Origin: UBA11400 sp964550435
GTDB lineage: Bacteria > Bacteroidota > Rhodothermia > Balneolales > HLUCCA01
Direction: 5' to 3'
DNA: 64,000 bases
Assembly (NCBI GenBank): GCA_964550435.1
Contig: CAZJZI010000001.1
Location: forward strand, 1-64,000
The position numbers and the translations under genes are program-made. This document shows positions 36,392-46,303 of the stretch, one piece after another; within the stretch, counting starts at the first letter, position 1; each line of letters starts with the position of its first letter. The notes under the pieces are model-generated. The model searched no databases. It saw only the letters and a list, made by a program, of their open reading frames with translations, and had not been told where the DNA came from.

Positions 36392-37350
36392 GGTTTTTCA
36401 CCCCGAATGGCTGAAATTAATGAGCTCATGGATCCTACACTCTCAAACTGTCCAAAGTGTAAACGTTTAGTACTGAATTTATCCTTGAATTTAACTACGC
36501 CCTCAAGTCCCGCAGATGGGTTGAAATCGAACCATCTGATCCCTATTTCGGAGTAATGTTTTATAAGATTTACATAAGTAAACTCATAAGGTCGAAGTTT
36601 TGTTGATTCTGGATGCATTATAGTCAACCAGGAAGATGCATGATACGGGCCCTTAAGAATGATTCCACCACCGATATAGTTGTCCCGGTGTGATAGGCTC
36701 CAAAAATCACAATGACCAGAAGAGATAAGACTATTTAAGAAATCAAGAGGGTAGTCTGAAGTTGGGTTATCCCATGTACTTTTTAGCTCATCGTAAACCT
36801 GCAAAAACTTCTGGATGTCATTTTTATCTGTCATTTTAAGATGCAAGCCTTTTCGTTTGGCTGTTCTTGCATCGTACGCAACTCCACTATGCTGAAATTT
36901 TTCCGTGATTTCATCTGGTTTATTGAGATCCACTAACTGAGTAAATAACCGGGTATCGGAAGGTAAGCTTATACCAGCGGTTATGAATGGATTAAAACGG
37001 AAACTAATGTCGTTGAATTCTTTGATAAGTGCATCTCGTATGGATTCAAACTGTACTTGATTCATTGTCTCTTTAAGACCAAGTGGTCCAGCATACAATC
37101 CTCCCGGACTGCACTCAAACTTTGAAAACAGTCCTTTTGCCAATTTTCGTTTGAAACAAGGAACAATCATTGAAATATCTTCGTCTAGGGCTATCCGAAG
37201 TGCAATAGGACCATCAGATCCAGGATACATAACTTTCCAGCAGTCAAACCAATCTGGATGTTCGTAAAATGTTGCATACTCCGAAGCATGCCAAGTATCA
37301 ATCCATTCTGCTCGTGAAATCCTTTCGATATGGATAGCTTTAGTGCTCAA
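36388..37350 (-). CDS. FemAB/GNAT-like N-acyltransferase
   Basis: The 320-residue protein is of the BioF2-like/FemAB acyltransferase type (two tandem GNAT folds). The N-terminal part has WHASEYATFYEHPDWFDCW, and the C-terminal part FYELKSTW-like VYDELKSTWDNPTS, NYIGGGIILKGPYHASSWL and GIRWFDFNPSAGLEGVVKFKDKF. The closing FNPS..G..KFK motif is typical. It sits directly after a WecE-like sugar aminotransferase, so N-acylation of the amino sugar made by that enzyme, or aminoacylation of the glycan, is the likely role. This is inference. It overlaps the flippase start by 4 nt. Confidence 0.78.
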   Translation of the reverse strand: MSTKAIHIERISRAEWIDTWHASEYATFYEHPDWFDCWKVMYPGSDGPIALRIALDEDISMIVPCFKRKLAKGLFSKFECSPGGLYAGPLGLKETMNQVQFESIRDALIKEFNDISFRFNPFITAGISLPSDTRLFTQLVDLNKPDEITEKFQHSGVAYDARTAKRKGLHLKMTDKNDIQKFLQVYDELKSTWDNPTSDYPLDFLNSLISSGHCDFWSLSHRDNYIGGGIILKGPYHASSWLTIMHPESTKLRPYEFTYVNLIKHYSEIGIRWFDFNPSAGLEGVVKFKDKFSTKRLHFGQFESVGSMSSLISAIRGEKP

Positions 37351-37359
37351 AATTTGGAA

Positions 37360-38505
37360 CTATTTAAAGAAGGACTCAAATGCATGATAAACCCGATCAT
37401 TGTAATCGGGATGGTCTGAAAATAAATCAGGGTAAATTGGAAGTCTTATAAGAGTGTCACTCAAGAATTCCGTATGTGGTAGGGGTTCTTGTTTTGGATT
37501 TAACTGCTTGCCGAACGGGCTATTATGTAATGGTACATAGTGGAAACTAGCCTGAATCCCTAACGACTTGAGGTGATAAAGTAGTTGGTCACGAATCTCA
37601 GGGCTTTTGGTATTAACAAAGAAAATGTGATAATTGGATTCACAATACTCGGGTACTTCCGGAAGAGTGATCAACTCACGTTGTGAAAATGGAAGCATAA
37701 CAGAGAAGTATCTATTCCAAATCTGTTTTCGAAGTTCTTTGATTTGTTGGCGTTTTTGCCACTGAACCTCAAGTACAGCAGCAAGAATATCAGATTGAAT
37801 GAAACTACTCCCTCGATCAATCCAGGTGTATTTATCGACCTCGCCACGCAAAAAAGCTGACCTGTTGGTACCTTTTTCTCTGATTATTTCGGCTTTCCGT
37901 GCGATTTCTTCAGAATTAGTGATAAATGCACCACCTTCACCACAGGTTACATTCTTGGTATCATGGAAACTATAACATCCGATATCACCAACGGTTCCCA
38001 GAGCCTTTCCTTTGAAATAAGCATCAACTCCTTGAGCGGCGTCTTCGATTATAAGAATATTTTTACCAGAGAGGACACTTTTTAAGGCGTCAAAATCGAC
38101 AGAAACTCCTGCGTAGTGTACCGGGATGACAGCTCTTGTTCGTGATGTGATCTTTTTGGCTACATCATACGGATCAATATTCAATGTACCAGGAATAATG
38201 TCTGCAAAAACGGGTTTACCACCATGGATTAGGATAGCATTAGCGGTCGAGACGAACGTAAAAGAGGGAAGGATCACTTCATCGCCTGGCTGTAAATTCA
38301 AACACATGATGGCCATTTCAAGTGCGTGAGTGCAGGAAGTGGTGAAAAACACATACTTAGCATGTATGTCGTTAGAGATAATGTTTTGAACCCGACGCGA
38401 TGCAGGGCCATCACCTCTAAGGACACCACTTTTCAACACCAAATCGATGGCATTAAGCTCATCCTGATTCGTAAATGGTCTGTGGAAGGTAATAGGCGTA
38501 TTCAA
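37360..38505 (-). CDS. wecE: dTDP-4-amino-4,6-dideoxygalactose transaminase (WecE-like, PLP-dependent)
   Basis: DegT/DnrJ/EryC1/StrS aminotransferase, 381 aa. It carries Lys184 (PLP Schiff base) in FHDTKNVTCGEGGAF and Asp155 in IIEDAAQGVDAYFKGKALG. Long stretches parallel E. coli WecE as I remember it, such as PGDEVILPSFTFVSTANA and IIREKGTNRSAFLRGEVDKYTW. The expected product is dTDP-Fuc4N from the 4-keto sugar plus glutamate. It is the first gene of the minus-strand glycan operon, so its upstream region is the operon promoter. No rmlA/rmlB for the dTDP precursor is in view. Confidence 0.88.
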   Translation of the reverse strand: MNTPITFHRPFTNQDELNAIDLVLKSGVLRGDGPASRRVQNIISNDIHAKYVFFTTSCTHALEMAIMCLNLQPGDEVILPSFTFVSTANAILIHGGKPVFADIIPGTLNIDPYDVAKKITSRTRAVIPVHYAGVSVDFDALKSVLSGKNILIIEDAAQGVDAYFKGKALGTVGDIGCYSFHDTKNVTCGEGGAFITNSEEIARKAEIIREKGTNRSAFLRGEVDKYTWIDRGSSFIQSDILAAVLEVQWQKRQQIKELRKQIWNRYFSVMLPFSQRELITLPEVPEYCESNYHIFFVNTKSPEIRDQLLYHLKSLGIQASFHYVPLHNSPFGKQLNPKQEPLPHTEFLSDTLIRLPIYPDLFSDHPDYNDRVYHAFESFFK

Positions 38506-38699
38506 ATCGGTAATATTCTATAAAAATTCGAAGATTCTTAATATAACGCAAAACAATGTGTTCATTTCAATCCAGATCAGTAGTCAAATAACCATATAGA
38601 CATTCATATCCAGGAATTTGAAAAACAACAGATTTTGTGCAAGCGAGAAAAATGTTAATTCCGTAAATTAGGGAAACGTGAACGATTTAATCCAATCAA
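38506..38699. promoter_or_regulatory. Divergent promoter region, glycan operon / guaB
   Basis: A 194-nt AT-rich spacer between the divergent wecE-like gene and guaB with no ORF of note. It must hold the promoter of the six-gene glycan operon and that of guaB. I found no strong palindrome or convincing Shine-Dalgarno before the guaB ATG at 38700. Confidence 0.35.
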
Positions 38700-40178
38700 A
38701 TGCATCCAAATCAATCCCATCCCCGCATTTCCAGAAGAGGCCTCACGTACGACGATGTACTATTAGTGCCTTCTCATTCTACAGTATTGCCACGAGATGT
38801 CGATGTTTCAGTTAATCTTACACCACGACTAAGGTTAAATGTCCCGATACTAAGTGCGGCAATGGATACTGTTTCTGAGTATCGTCTTGCTATTGCCCTG
38901 GCAAGAGAAGGTGGTATGGCGATTTTGCACAAAAATATGACCATTGAGCAGCAAGCTGAGCAGGTTAGATTAGTGAAGCGCTCTGAAAGTGGAATGATTG
39001 TGGACCCCGTTACACTGACTGAAGATGCATTGGTAAGAAATGCTGGTTCTCTTATGAGTACACATAAAATTGGTGGTATCCCAATCGTAGATTCAAACCG
39101 TAAGCTGATCGGAATCGTAACTAATCGAGACCTGCGATTTGAAACTGATTTGGATAGAAAACTCGGTCAAATCATGACACGAGGTAAACTGGTTACTGCT
39201 GGAATCGGAACTGATCTAGCAGAGGCTGAACGAATTCTAAAAGAATATAAAGTTGAAAAACTACCCATAGTTGATAAAGATGGTACATTAGTGGGGTTGA
39301 TTACATTCAAGGACATTGAGAAAAAGAAGAACTTCCCGAATGCATGTAAAGATGAGTTGGGGCGTTTGAGGGTCGGTGCAGCGGTTGGGATTTCTCCGGA
39401 TACCCTTGACCGAATCAAAGCTTTAGTTGATGCTGGTGTGGACATTATTACTATCGACACTGCTCATGGTCATTCTGAAGGGGTTCTTAGGATGGTAAGA
39501 GAATCAAAGAAGCACTTTCCTAAACTCGACATTATAGCCGGTAATATCGCTACTGCAGCAGCAGCAAAGTCTTTATTCGAAGCGGGAGCTGATGTAGTTA
39601 AGGTCGGTGTGGGGCCAGGGTCAATCTGTACTACACGAGTAGTTACCGGAGTAGGAGTTCCTCAGTTAACTGCAGTCATGGAGGTTGCAGATTACGCTAC
39701 AACCGTAGGACTAGGGGTAATAGCAGACGGTGGTATTAAGCAGACTGGTGAAATTCCGAAAGCGTTGGCTGGAGGAGCGAGCGCGGTTATGTTGGGAAGT
39801 ATGTTTGCAGGAGTGGATGAGAGTCCGGGTGAAACCATCATTTATGATTCCAGAAAGTTTAAGTCTTACAGAGGAATGGGGAGTCTTGCTGCAATGTCTA
39901 AAGGTAGCAAAGACAGATATTTCCAGGATGTAGAAGATGATATCAAAAAACTTGTACCCGAGGGTATCGAGGGAATGGTTCCATTCAAAGGTAATTTGGG
40001 CGAAGTTGTTTATCAAATGGTGGGTGGCCTACGTGCTGCAATGGGATACTGCGGGGCACCTACTATAACAGCGTTACAGAATGCCGAGTTTGTTGAGATT
40101 TCATCTTCAAGCGTGCGTGAGAGTCACCCGCACTCTGTAACAATAACCAAAGAGTCTCCGAACTATTCCACCCGTTGA
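38700..40178 (+). CDS. guaB: IMP dehydrogenase
   Basis: Oxidises IMP to XMP with NAD+, the first committed step to GMP. The 492-residue protein is full length: LTYDDVLLVPSHS at the N-terminus, tandem CBS domains at about 100-210, VGAAVGISPDTLDR, the catalytic Cys310 in GPGSICTTR, and the flap and C-terminal Tyr region YRGMGSLAAM. The upstream spacer is the likely promoter. The M23 peptidase gene follows after 23 nt on the same strand, perhaps within the same transcript. Confidence 0.96.
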   Translation: MHPNQSHPRISRRGLTYDDVLLVPSHSTVLPRDVDVSVNLTPRLRLNVPILSAAMDTVSEYRLAIALAREGGMAILHKNMTIEQQAEQVRLVKRSESGMIVDPVTLTEDALVRNAGSLMSTHKIGGIPIVDSNRKLIGIVTNRDLRFETDLDRKLGQIMTRGKLVTAGIGTDLAEAERILKEYKVEKLPIVDKDGTLVGLITFKDIEKKKNFPNACKDELGRLRVGAAVGISPDTLDRIKALVDAGVDIITIDTAHGHSEGVLRMVRESKKHFPKLDIIAGNIATAAAAKSLFEAGADVVKVGVGPGSICTTRVVTGVGVPQLTAVMEVADYATTVGLGVIADGGIKQTGEIPKALAGGASAVMLGSMFAGVDESPGETIIYDSRKFKSYRGMGSLAAMSKGSKDRYFQDVEDDIKKLVPEGIEGMVPFKGNLGEVVYQMVGGLRAAMGYCGAPTITALQNAEFVEISSSSVRESHPHSVTITKESPNYSTR

Positions 40179-40201
40179 TTCGGTAAAACCTTAAGACCAT
40201 C

Positions 40202-41053
40202 ATGCTTGATTTCTTCAGGACCTTATTTGGCAACAGGGGCAAGCGTGTGACGGTTGTGCTTTGGGATGAGAATACCACTCAAGATCCAAAAGCTTTCAAT
40301 TTCGTTCCAAATCATTTAATTGTGAGCGCAGGTGTTTTGGGATTTTTGCTGATTGTTTTGACAATCATCATTTTTCGTTTTACTCCTCTCGGGCTCATAA
40401 TTCTGAATTATGAGGAGTTTGCACTCAGAAATGAAGTGGTTGAAATATCCCAGAGAGTTTTGGCACTTCAAGATTCTTTGAATAGAAGGGAATCCCAACT
40501 TAAAGGGATTCAAGATGTAATCATTAATAGAGTAGACACATCATTTCAGGTTGGACCCACCAGAAACTTTCAAGGTGTACAGCCTCTGGAACCAGAGATA
40601 ATTCAGAACACTTCGTCGGTATCAGCTACAGACTTTCTACAGATAATGGAGCTCAACTTTGATACTGGTATCGTTGAAAATCCAGGATTTCCTTCAGAAC
40701 CACCTGTACGTGGTTCGTTTACTCAAGGCTTCGATTTGGTATCTGGTCATTTTGGTATTGATATTGCTTCTACAGTAGGAGAACCGGTTAAGGTAGTGGC
40801 TGATGGAGTGGTTTTAAATGCAGACTGGACTCTGAATTTTGGATTCGTTGTAATCGTGCAACATGCAAGAGGGTTTGTGACCGTTTATAAGCACACACAA
40901 TCTCCTATGGTAGAAGTAGGTGATTTTGTCCAGAAAGGTGCTATTTTAGCCAATGTGTCAAAAAGTGGATTAATTAGTTCTGGTTCTCATCTTCATTTTG
41001 AGTTGTGGCAAAATGGGCAACCTATAGATCCAATAAATTATCTCTTAGATTAG
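40202..41053 (+). CDS. Membrane-anchored M23 peptidoglycan endopeptidase
   Basis: The 283-residue protein has an N-terminal cytoplasmic tail, one membrane segment (about 42-62, VSAGVLGFLLIVLTIIIF), a coiled-coil-like stretch and a C-terminal LytM domain. Zinc ligands are visible in SGHFGIDIA and SGSHLHFEL, with the supporting HARGFVTVYKH. It is followed after 6 nt by a bactofilin gene. The M23 peptidase + bactofilin pair is a known cell-shape or cell-curvature module in several phyla (for example Helicobacter and Myxococcus). Confidence 0.92.
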   Translation: MLDFFRTLFGNRGKRVTVVLWDENTTQDPKAFNFVPNHLIVSAGVLGFLLIVLTIIIFRFTPLGLIILNYEEFALRNEVVEISQRVLALQDSLNRRESQLKGIQDVIINRVDTSFQVGPTRNFQGVQPLEPEIIQNTSSVSATDFLQIMELNFDTGIVENPGFPSEPPVRGSFTQGFDLVSGHFGIDIASTVGEPVKVVADGVVLNADWTLNFGFVVIVQHARGFVTVYKHTQSPMVEVGDFVQKGAILANVSKSGLISSGSHLHFELWQNGQPIDPINYLLD

Positions 41054-41059
41054 TTAGAA

Positions 41060-41503
41060 ATGTTTACAAAGAAATCTGATTCTCCTGATTCAAGTAATGG
41101 TGGCAGCAAAGTGACACCATCCATCAATCTGATCAGCGAAGGTACCGAACTCACGGGCAATATTAAATCAAATCATAGTATTCGGATTTCCGGTACAATT
41201 CATGGTTCTGTAGAAGTCGCGGGTAAGTGTATCCTGGCAAATGCAGCAATAGTAGAAGGTGACATTTATGCCAATGAAGCTGATATTTCCGGCTCAGTCA
41301 GCGGGGATATTCATGTACAGAGTAAACTCATACTTCGTCAAACTGCACACGTATTTGGTAACATTCACGCCAAATCCATTTCCATAGATGATGGGGCGGT
41401 TTTCGAAGGAACTTGCACTATGAGCATTAATCCAGTTCGAAAAGTAACTGATGCCGAAACGGATTTCAATATCCGACAAATCACACAAGCATACAGGCGT
41501 TGA
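41060..41503 (+). CDS. Bactofilin
   Basis: Polymerising cytoskeletal protein, 147 aa. The central beta-helix repeats are evident: SEGTELTGNIKSNHSIRISGTIHGSVEVAGKCI, then AIVEGDIYANEADISGSVSGDIHV and AHVFGNIHAKSISIDDGAVFEG. Disordered tails flank the core, and no membrane segment is present. It lies 6 nt after the M23 peptidase gene and 1 nt before the AtpZ start, so shape genes and ATP synthase genes form one run. Confidence 0.93.
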   Translation: MFTKKSDSPDSSNGGSKVTPSINLISEGTELTGNIKSNHSIRISGTIHGSVEVAGKCILANAAIVEGDIYANEADISGSVSGDIHVQSKLILRQTAHVFGNIHAKSISIDDGAVFEGTCTMSINPVRKVTDAETDFNIRQITQAYRR

Positions 41504-41504
41504 A

Positions 41505-41759
41505 ATGATACCCAACAGGCCGAATCTATCAGAATACGGGGAGTATTTGGGACTCGGCATACAGATTGCGGCCTCACTTCTTGTGCCCTTACTGGCAGGA
41601 ATCTGGCTGGATAAAAAATTTGATCTGTTTCCGTGGCTTACCGTCGTAGGTGCACTTTTTGGAATTGTCAGCATCTTTGCAATTATTTTCAAAATTGCCT
41701 GGGTGGCAAATCAGGAATCAGAGAACAGAAAAGCAAAAAAAAGAGACAACTTAAAATGA
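41505..41759 (+). CDS. atpZ: AtpZ/AtpI-family F0F1 ATP synthase accessory protein
   Basis: 84 residues, two membrane helices (LGIQIAASLLVPLLAGIWLD and WLTVVGALFGIVSIFAIIF). Start: the ATG at 41505, just after the bactofilin TGA; a longer frame from 41451 lies inside bactofilin. It matches the AtpZ group that assists assembly or ion supply of the Fo part in many bacteria. Its end overlaps the next gene as ATGA (41756-41759). Confidence 0.82.
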   Translation: MIPNRPNLSEYGEYLGLGIQIAASLLVPLLAGIWLDKKFDLFPWLTVVGALFGIVSIFAIIFKIAWVANQESENRKAKKRDNLK

Positions 41760-42155
41760 ATCCGAAGGCAACAGGTTTTTATTCGAAAATATTTCTTACA
41801 GACCTGATTGCTATCATAATTGCCGGTATACTGTATTTCCAAATTGCACCGGTTCATGCGTATGCTTTGATAANNNNNNNNNNCATCGTTAATCACTTCG
41901 CTAAATGCAGGGATCGGATTTTATTTCATACAGAAGTATATCGATGCATCGACCGAAGAGTTCAACTCCTATGTATATGGCAGTACATTTGGGCGAATGA
42001 TAGGTATGATGGTAGTGATAGGCGTAGTATTAGTGGTCAGTAATTTCCCACAAATTACTTTCATACTTAGTCTTTTTATTTCGTATATTTACAAATCTGT
42101 ACTGGAAATTATTTTTATACATAAAAATTCTACTCAAAGACACGAAAAGAGTTAA
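41756..42155 (+). CDS. AtpI-like membrane protein, interrupted by the assembly gap
   Basis: The ATG at 41756 overlaps the atpZ stop. Before the gap 39 residues are read (MNPKATGFYSKIFL, TDLIAIIIAGILYFQIAP). After it the frame shifts by one relative to the drawn 10 Ns: SLITSLNAGIGFYFIQKYID, then a YVYGSTFGRMIGMM helix and SNFPQITFILSLFISYIY, ending HEKS and TAA at 42153-42155, which overlaps the atpB ATG (TAATG). The gene is probably intact in the organism, roughly 130 residues with about four membrane helices. The true gap length must then be a multiple of three, not 10. Its position between atpZ and atpB supports an AtpI-like role, as an inference. Confidence 0.72.
41874..41883. other. Assembly gap (10 Ns)
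   Basis: A run of ten undetermined bases inside the AtpI-like gene. Reading frames on the two sides agree only if the missing length is a multiple of three, so the N count is a placeholder. Confidence 0.97.
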
Positions 42156-43255
42156 TGACTCCGAGAAAATCTTTGTATCTGACGATACTATTATTCGTTA
42201 CCGGTATTTCAACTGCACTGGCTGCTGATGCTGAAAACAATTCCAAGCAAGTTGACGTCCTTGACAAACTTTCAAACCACTACTATCTCGATTTTAAACC
42301 GGTCGGAAAGGTAGAACTGCCCCGAATATTCTGGGACGAAGATGGATTCTCTGTCTATGGGAGTTCTTCCTCTGCTCTCCAAAGTGGGAAGTATATCGAT
42401 ACACACTACGCAGAGAGCGGACTCACGGAAGATGTTGTTCCGGTATCCTACAATTTAGTTCGTGCCGACGGGACTCAAAACAAGGTAGATTTATCATTGA
42501 GTTCACACCTTGTCTATTTTTGGCTTGCTGGATTTGTTCTTCTTGCATTTGCCATTCCATTGACCCGTAAATATGCCTCTGGAATTGGACGAGATACCGA
42601 GCCAAAAGGAACCTTTCAGAACATGATGGAAGTATTTGTAGTGTTTGTGCGTGATGAAATCGCCCTTACAAATATTGGCCCTAAAAAGTATCGCAAATTT
42701 ACACCATATCTCATCACGGCATTTTTCATGATTTTGTTCATGAACCTTTTCGGTTTAATGCCATGGGGAGTATCATCAACAGCTGATGTCACAGTTACTG
42801 CTGCACTTGCTGTCACCACTTTTTTGATTACCCAGTTGAATGGGACTAAAGATCACTGGAAGCACGTATTTTGGTTTCCAGGAGTACCTGCTTGGATCAG
42901 GGTAATCCTTACTCCAGTTGAGATAATTGGACTGTTCACCAAGCCATTTGCTCTTACTATTCGTTTGTTTGCTAATATGGCTTCTGGTAAAGTTCTCATT
43001 TACAGTATAATCGGACTCATATTCATTTTCTCAGGAATTTTTGGAGACGGCATTGCCTGGGGAACATCATGGATATGGGTATTGTTCGCGTTGTTCATCT
43101 ACGCAATTAAAATCGTAGTAGCTTTCCTTCAGGCATACATCTTTACGATGCTGTCTGCGCTATTTATCGGAATGGCAGTTGAAGAACACGATCATCATCA
43201 CGATCACGAGCATGAGCATGTGCACCCGGCAGAGGCCAATCACGCACAATCATGA
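42155..43255 (+). CDS. atpB: ATP synthase subunit a
   Basis: Proton-channel subunit of Fo. It has 366 residues, long for the family because of an N-terminal extension: a signal-peptide-like start (ILLFVTGISTALAAD), then about 90 residues of periplasmic sequence, as in other Bacteroidota-type subunits. The essential Arg is Arg270 in PFALTIRLFANMASG. The C-terminus (VEEHDHHHDHEHEHVHPAE) is a histidine-rich tail that could bind metal or buffer protons; its role is unknown. The start overlaps the AtpI-like stop (TAATG), and atpE follows after 43 nt. Confidence 0.95.
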   Translation: MTPRKSLYLTILLFVTGISTALAADAENNSKQVDVLDKLSNHYYLDFKPVGKVELPRIFWDEDGFSVYGSSSSALQSGKYIDTHYAESGLTEDVVPVSYNLVRADGTQNKVDLSLSSHLVYFWLAGFVLLAFAIPLTRKYASGIGRDTEPKGTFQNMMEVFVVFVRDEIALTNIGPKKYRKFTPYLITAFFMILFMNLFGLMPWGVSSTADVTVTAALAVTTFLITQLNGTKDHWKHVFWFPGVPAWIRVILTPVEIIGLFTKPFALTIRLFANMASGKVLIYSIIGLIFIFSGIFGDGIAWGTSWIWVLFALFIYAIKIVVAFLQAYIFTMLSALFIGMAVEEHDHHHDHEHEHVHPAEANHAQS

Positions 43256-43298
43256 TGCAATAAAATCACGACTAACATAATCATTTGGAGTTAAAACT

Positions 43299-43517
43299 AT
43301 GGAAATGGCATATTTAGCAGCCGGACTTGGTGCAGGTATTACAGCTATCGGAGCTGGTCTTGGTATCGGTATCATCGGTAAGAGTGCAATGGAAGCAACT
43401 GCACGTCAACCAGAAGCTGGTGGCGATATCAGAACCTCCATGTTGATTTCAGCTGCCTTTATCGAGGGTGTTGCACTTTTCGGTCAGGTAGTGTGTTTCA
43501 TTCTTGCTATTAAATAA
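43299..43517 (+). CDS. atpE: ATP synthase subunit c
   Basis: The 72-residue hairpin forms the rotor ring. Helix 1 is Gly-rich (GAGITAIGAGLGIGIIG), the loop is ARQPEAGG, and the ion-binding Glu56 lies in SAAFIEGVALFG. The residue after the Glu is Gly and not Ser/Thr, so the classical Na+ signature is absent and H+ coupling is expected. GGAG lies before the ATG. It is followed by a perfect hairpin at 43538-43561 before atpF. Confidence 0.96.
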   Translation: MEMAYLAAGLGAGITAIGAGLGIGIIGKSAMEATARQPEAGGDIRTSMLISAAFIEGVALFGQVVCFILAIK

Positions 43518-43537
43518 TAGTTCGATTGTACAACAAC

Positions 43538-43572
43538 GCATGCCGGATAATTCCGGCATGCATCCTTTTTAT
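43538..43572 (+). terminator. Perfect intercistronic hairpin between atpE and atpF (attenuator/processing site)
   Basis: Inverted repeat GCATGCCGGA (43538-43547) / TCCGGCATGC (43552-43561) with a TAAT loop, followed by ATCCTTTTT. It has the form of a Rho-independent terminator but lies inside the atp operon, so partial termination or protection of upstream atpE mRNA is likely. Confidence 0.7.
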
Positions 43573-43589
43573 TATTCACCAGTTTCACC

Positions 43590-44102
43590 ATGAGTATCAT
43601 ATTAGCAAAAGGCGGACTTTTAGATGTAGATCCAGGACTATTCGTCTGGATTCTTATTACATTTGTTCTCTTTGTTTTCATCTTCGCTAAACTTGCCTGG
43701 AAGCCTATTCTGAACGCTCTGCAACAACGAGAAGAGTCAATCAAAGACTCAATCGAAGCAGCTGAAAAAGCGCTCAAAAAAGCCGAAGAAATATCAAAAG
43801 ACAACGAAAAAGCTCTTCGTGAGGCAGAAGCAACTGCTCAACGAATCCGTAAAGAAGCTGCGGCCGAAGCCGAAGCAATTCGTGCTGACAAGATTGAAAA
43901 AGCCAAAGATGAAGCTGCCAAATTGTTAGAGCAAGCTCGCGCAACAATCGAAGCAGAGAAGAAAAAGGCGCTACAAGAACTCAGAAATGAAGTCGCAGAT
44001 CTGGCTCTTCAATCAGCTAGAATGATTTTGGACACGGAACTTGACGCCAGTAAAAACAAAAAACTGGTTGATAATTTCATCAACGAAGTATCTAAAAATT
44101 AA
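43590..44102 (+). CDS. atpF: ATP synthase subunit b
   Basis: Peripheral-stalk subunit, 170 aa. One N-terminal membrane helix (FVWILITFVLFVFIFAKLAW) is followed by a long, charged Ala/Glu/Lys-rich coiled coil (IEAAEKALKKAEEISKDN onward) that dimerises and binds delta. The first residues MSIILAKGGLLDVDPG are typical of Bacteroidota-type b subunits. It is 3 nt upstream of atpH. Confidence 0.94.
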   Translation: MSIILAKGGLLDVDPGLFVWILITFVLFVFIFAKLAWKPILNALQQREESIKDSIEAAEKALKKAEEISKDNEKALREAEATAQRIRKEAAAEAEAIRADKIEKAKDEAAKLLEQARATIEAEKKKALQELRNEVADLALQSARMILDTELDASKNKKLVDNFINEVSKN

Positions 44103-44105
44103 TTC

Positions 44106-44651
44106 ATGTCATCTGTTACTGCTGCAAAACGCTACGCAAATGGACTACTCCAAGTAAGCCTGGAAACCGGTAAACTTGAGGCAATTCGTTCTGATATGCA
44201 ATACATCCGTGATGCGGTCAATTCAGAACCGATGCTTCAGAAAATATTGAAGTCACCTATTGTCAAAGAAGACAAGAAGAACTCGATCATTCAAGAAGTT
44301 TTGAAGGGTAAAGTCACAGATACAACTCTCAAGTTAGTTGAAATTCTGGCAAAGAAGAATAGATTCGGATTACTCTATCCGATAGCATCCAGCTTCCAGG
44401 ATGTCTACAATCAACATTCTGGTATTTTGGAAATAACCATTACCACGGCATTTGATCTAGAAAAAAATCAGATTGAAAGTATGGTCAAAGCCATGGAAAA
44501 AACAACTGGCAAAACCATTAAATACACTATTAAAGCCGACAAAAGCCTAATTGGTGGAGTCGCAATCAAGTACGGAGATACCGTAATTGACGGATCTGTA
44601 CGAAACAAACTCGAACGACTTACCGACCTGCTACAGGTGAGTGCTGTTTAA
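44106..44651 (+). CDS. atpH: ATP synthase subunit delta
   Basis: F1-stalk connector, 181 aa. The N-terminal helical bundle (SVTAAKRYANGLLQVSLETGK) and the C-terminal signature (DKSLIGGVAIKYGDTVIDGSVRNKLERL) are both complete. It lies 3 nt downstream of atpF and 33 nt upstream of atpA. Confidence 0.95.
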   Translation: MSSVTAAKRYANGLLQVSLETGKLEAIRSDMQYIRDAVNSEPMLQKILKSPIVKEDKKNSIIQEVLKGKVTDTTLKLVEILAKKNRFGLLYPIASSFQDVYNQHSGILEITITTAFDLEKNQIESMVKAMEKTTGKTIKYTIKADKSLIGGVAIKYGDTVIDGSVRNKLERLTDLLQVSAV

Positions 44652-44684
44652 ACGATCATTTATTCAAACAAACGCTGAAAACAA

Positions 44685-46292
<1,608 letters not shown>

Positions 46293-46303
46293 GAAACCGG
46301 TAA

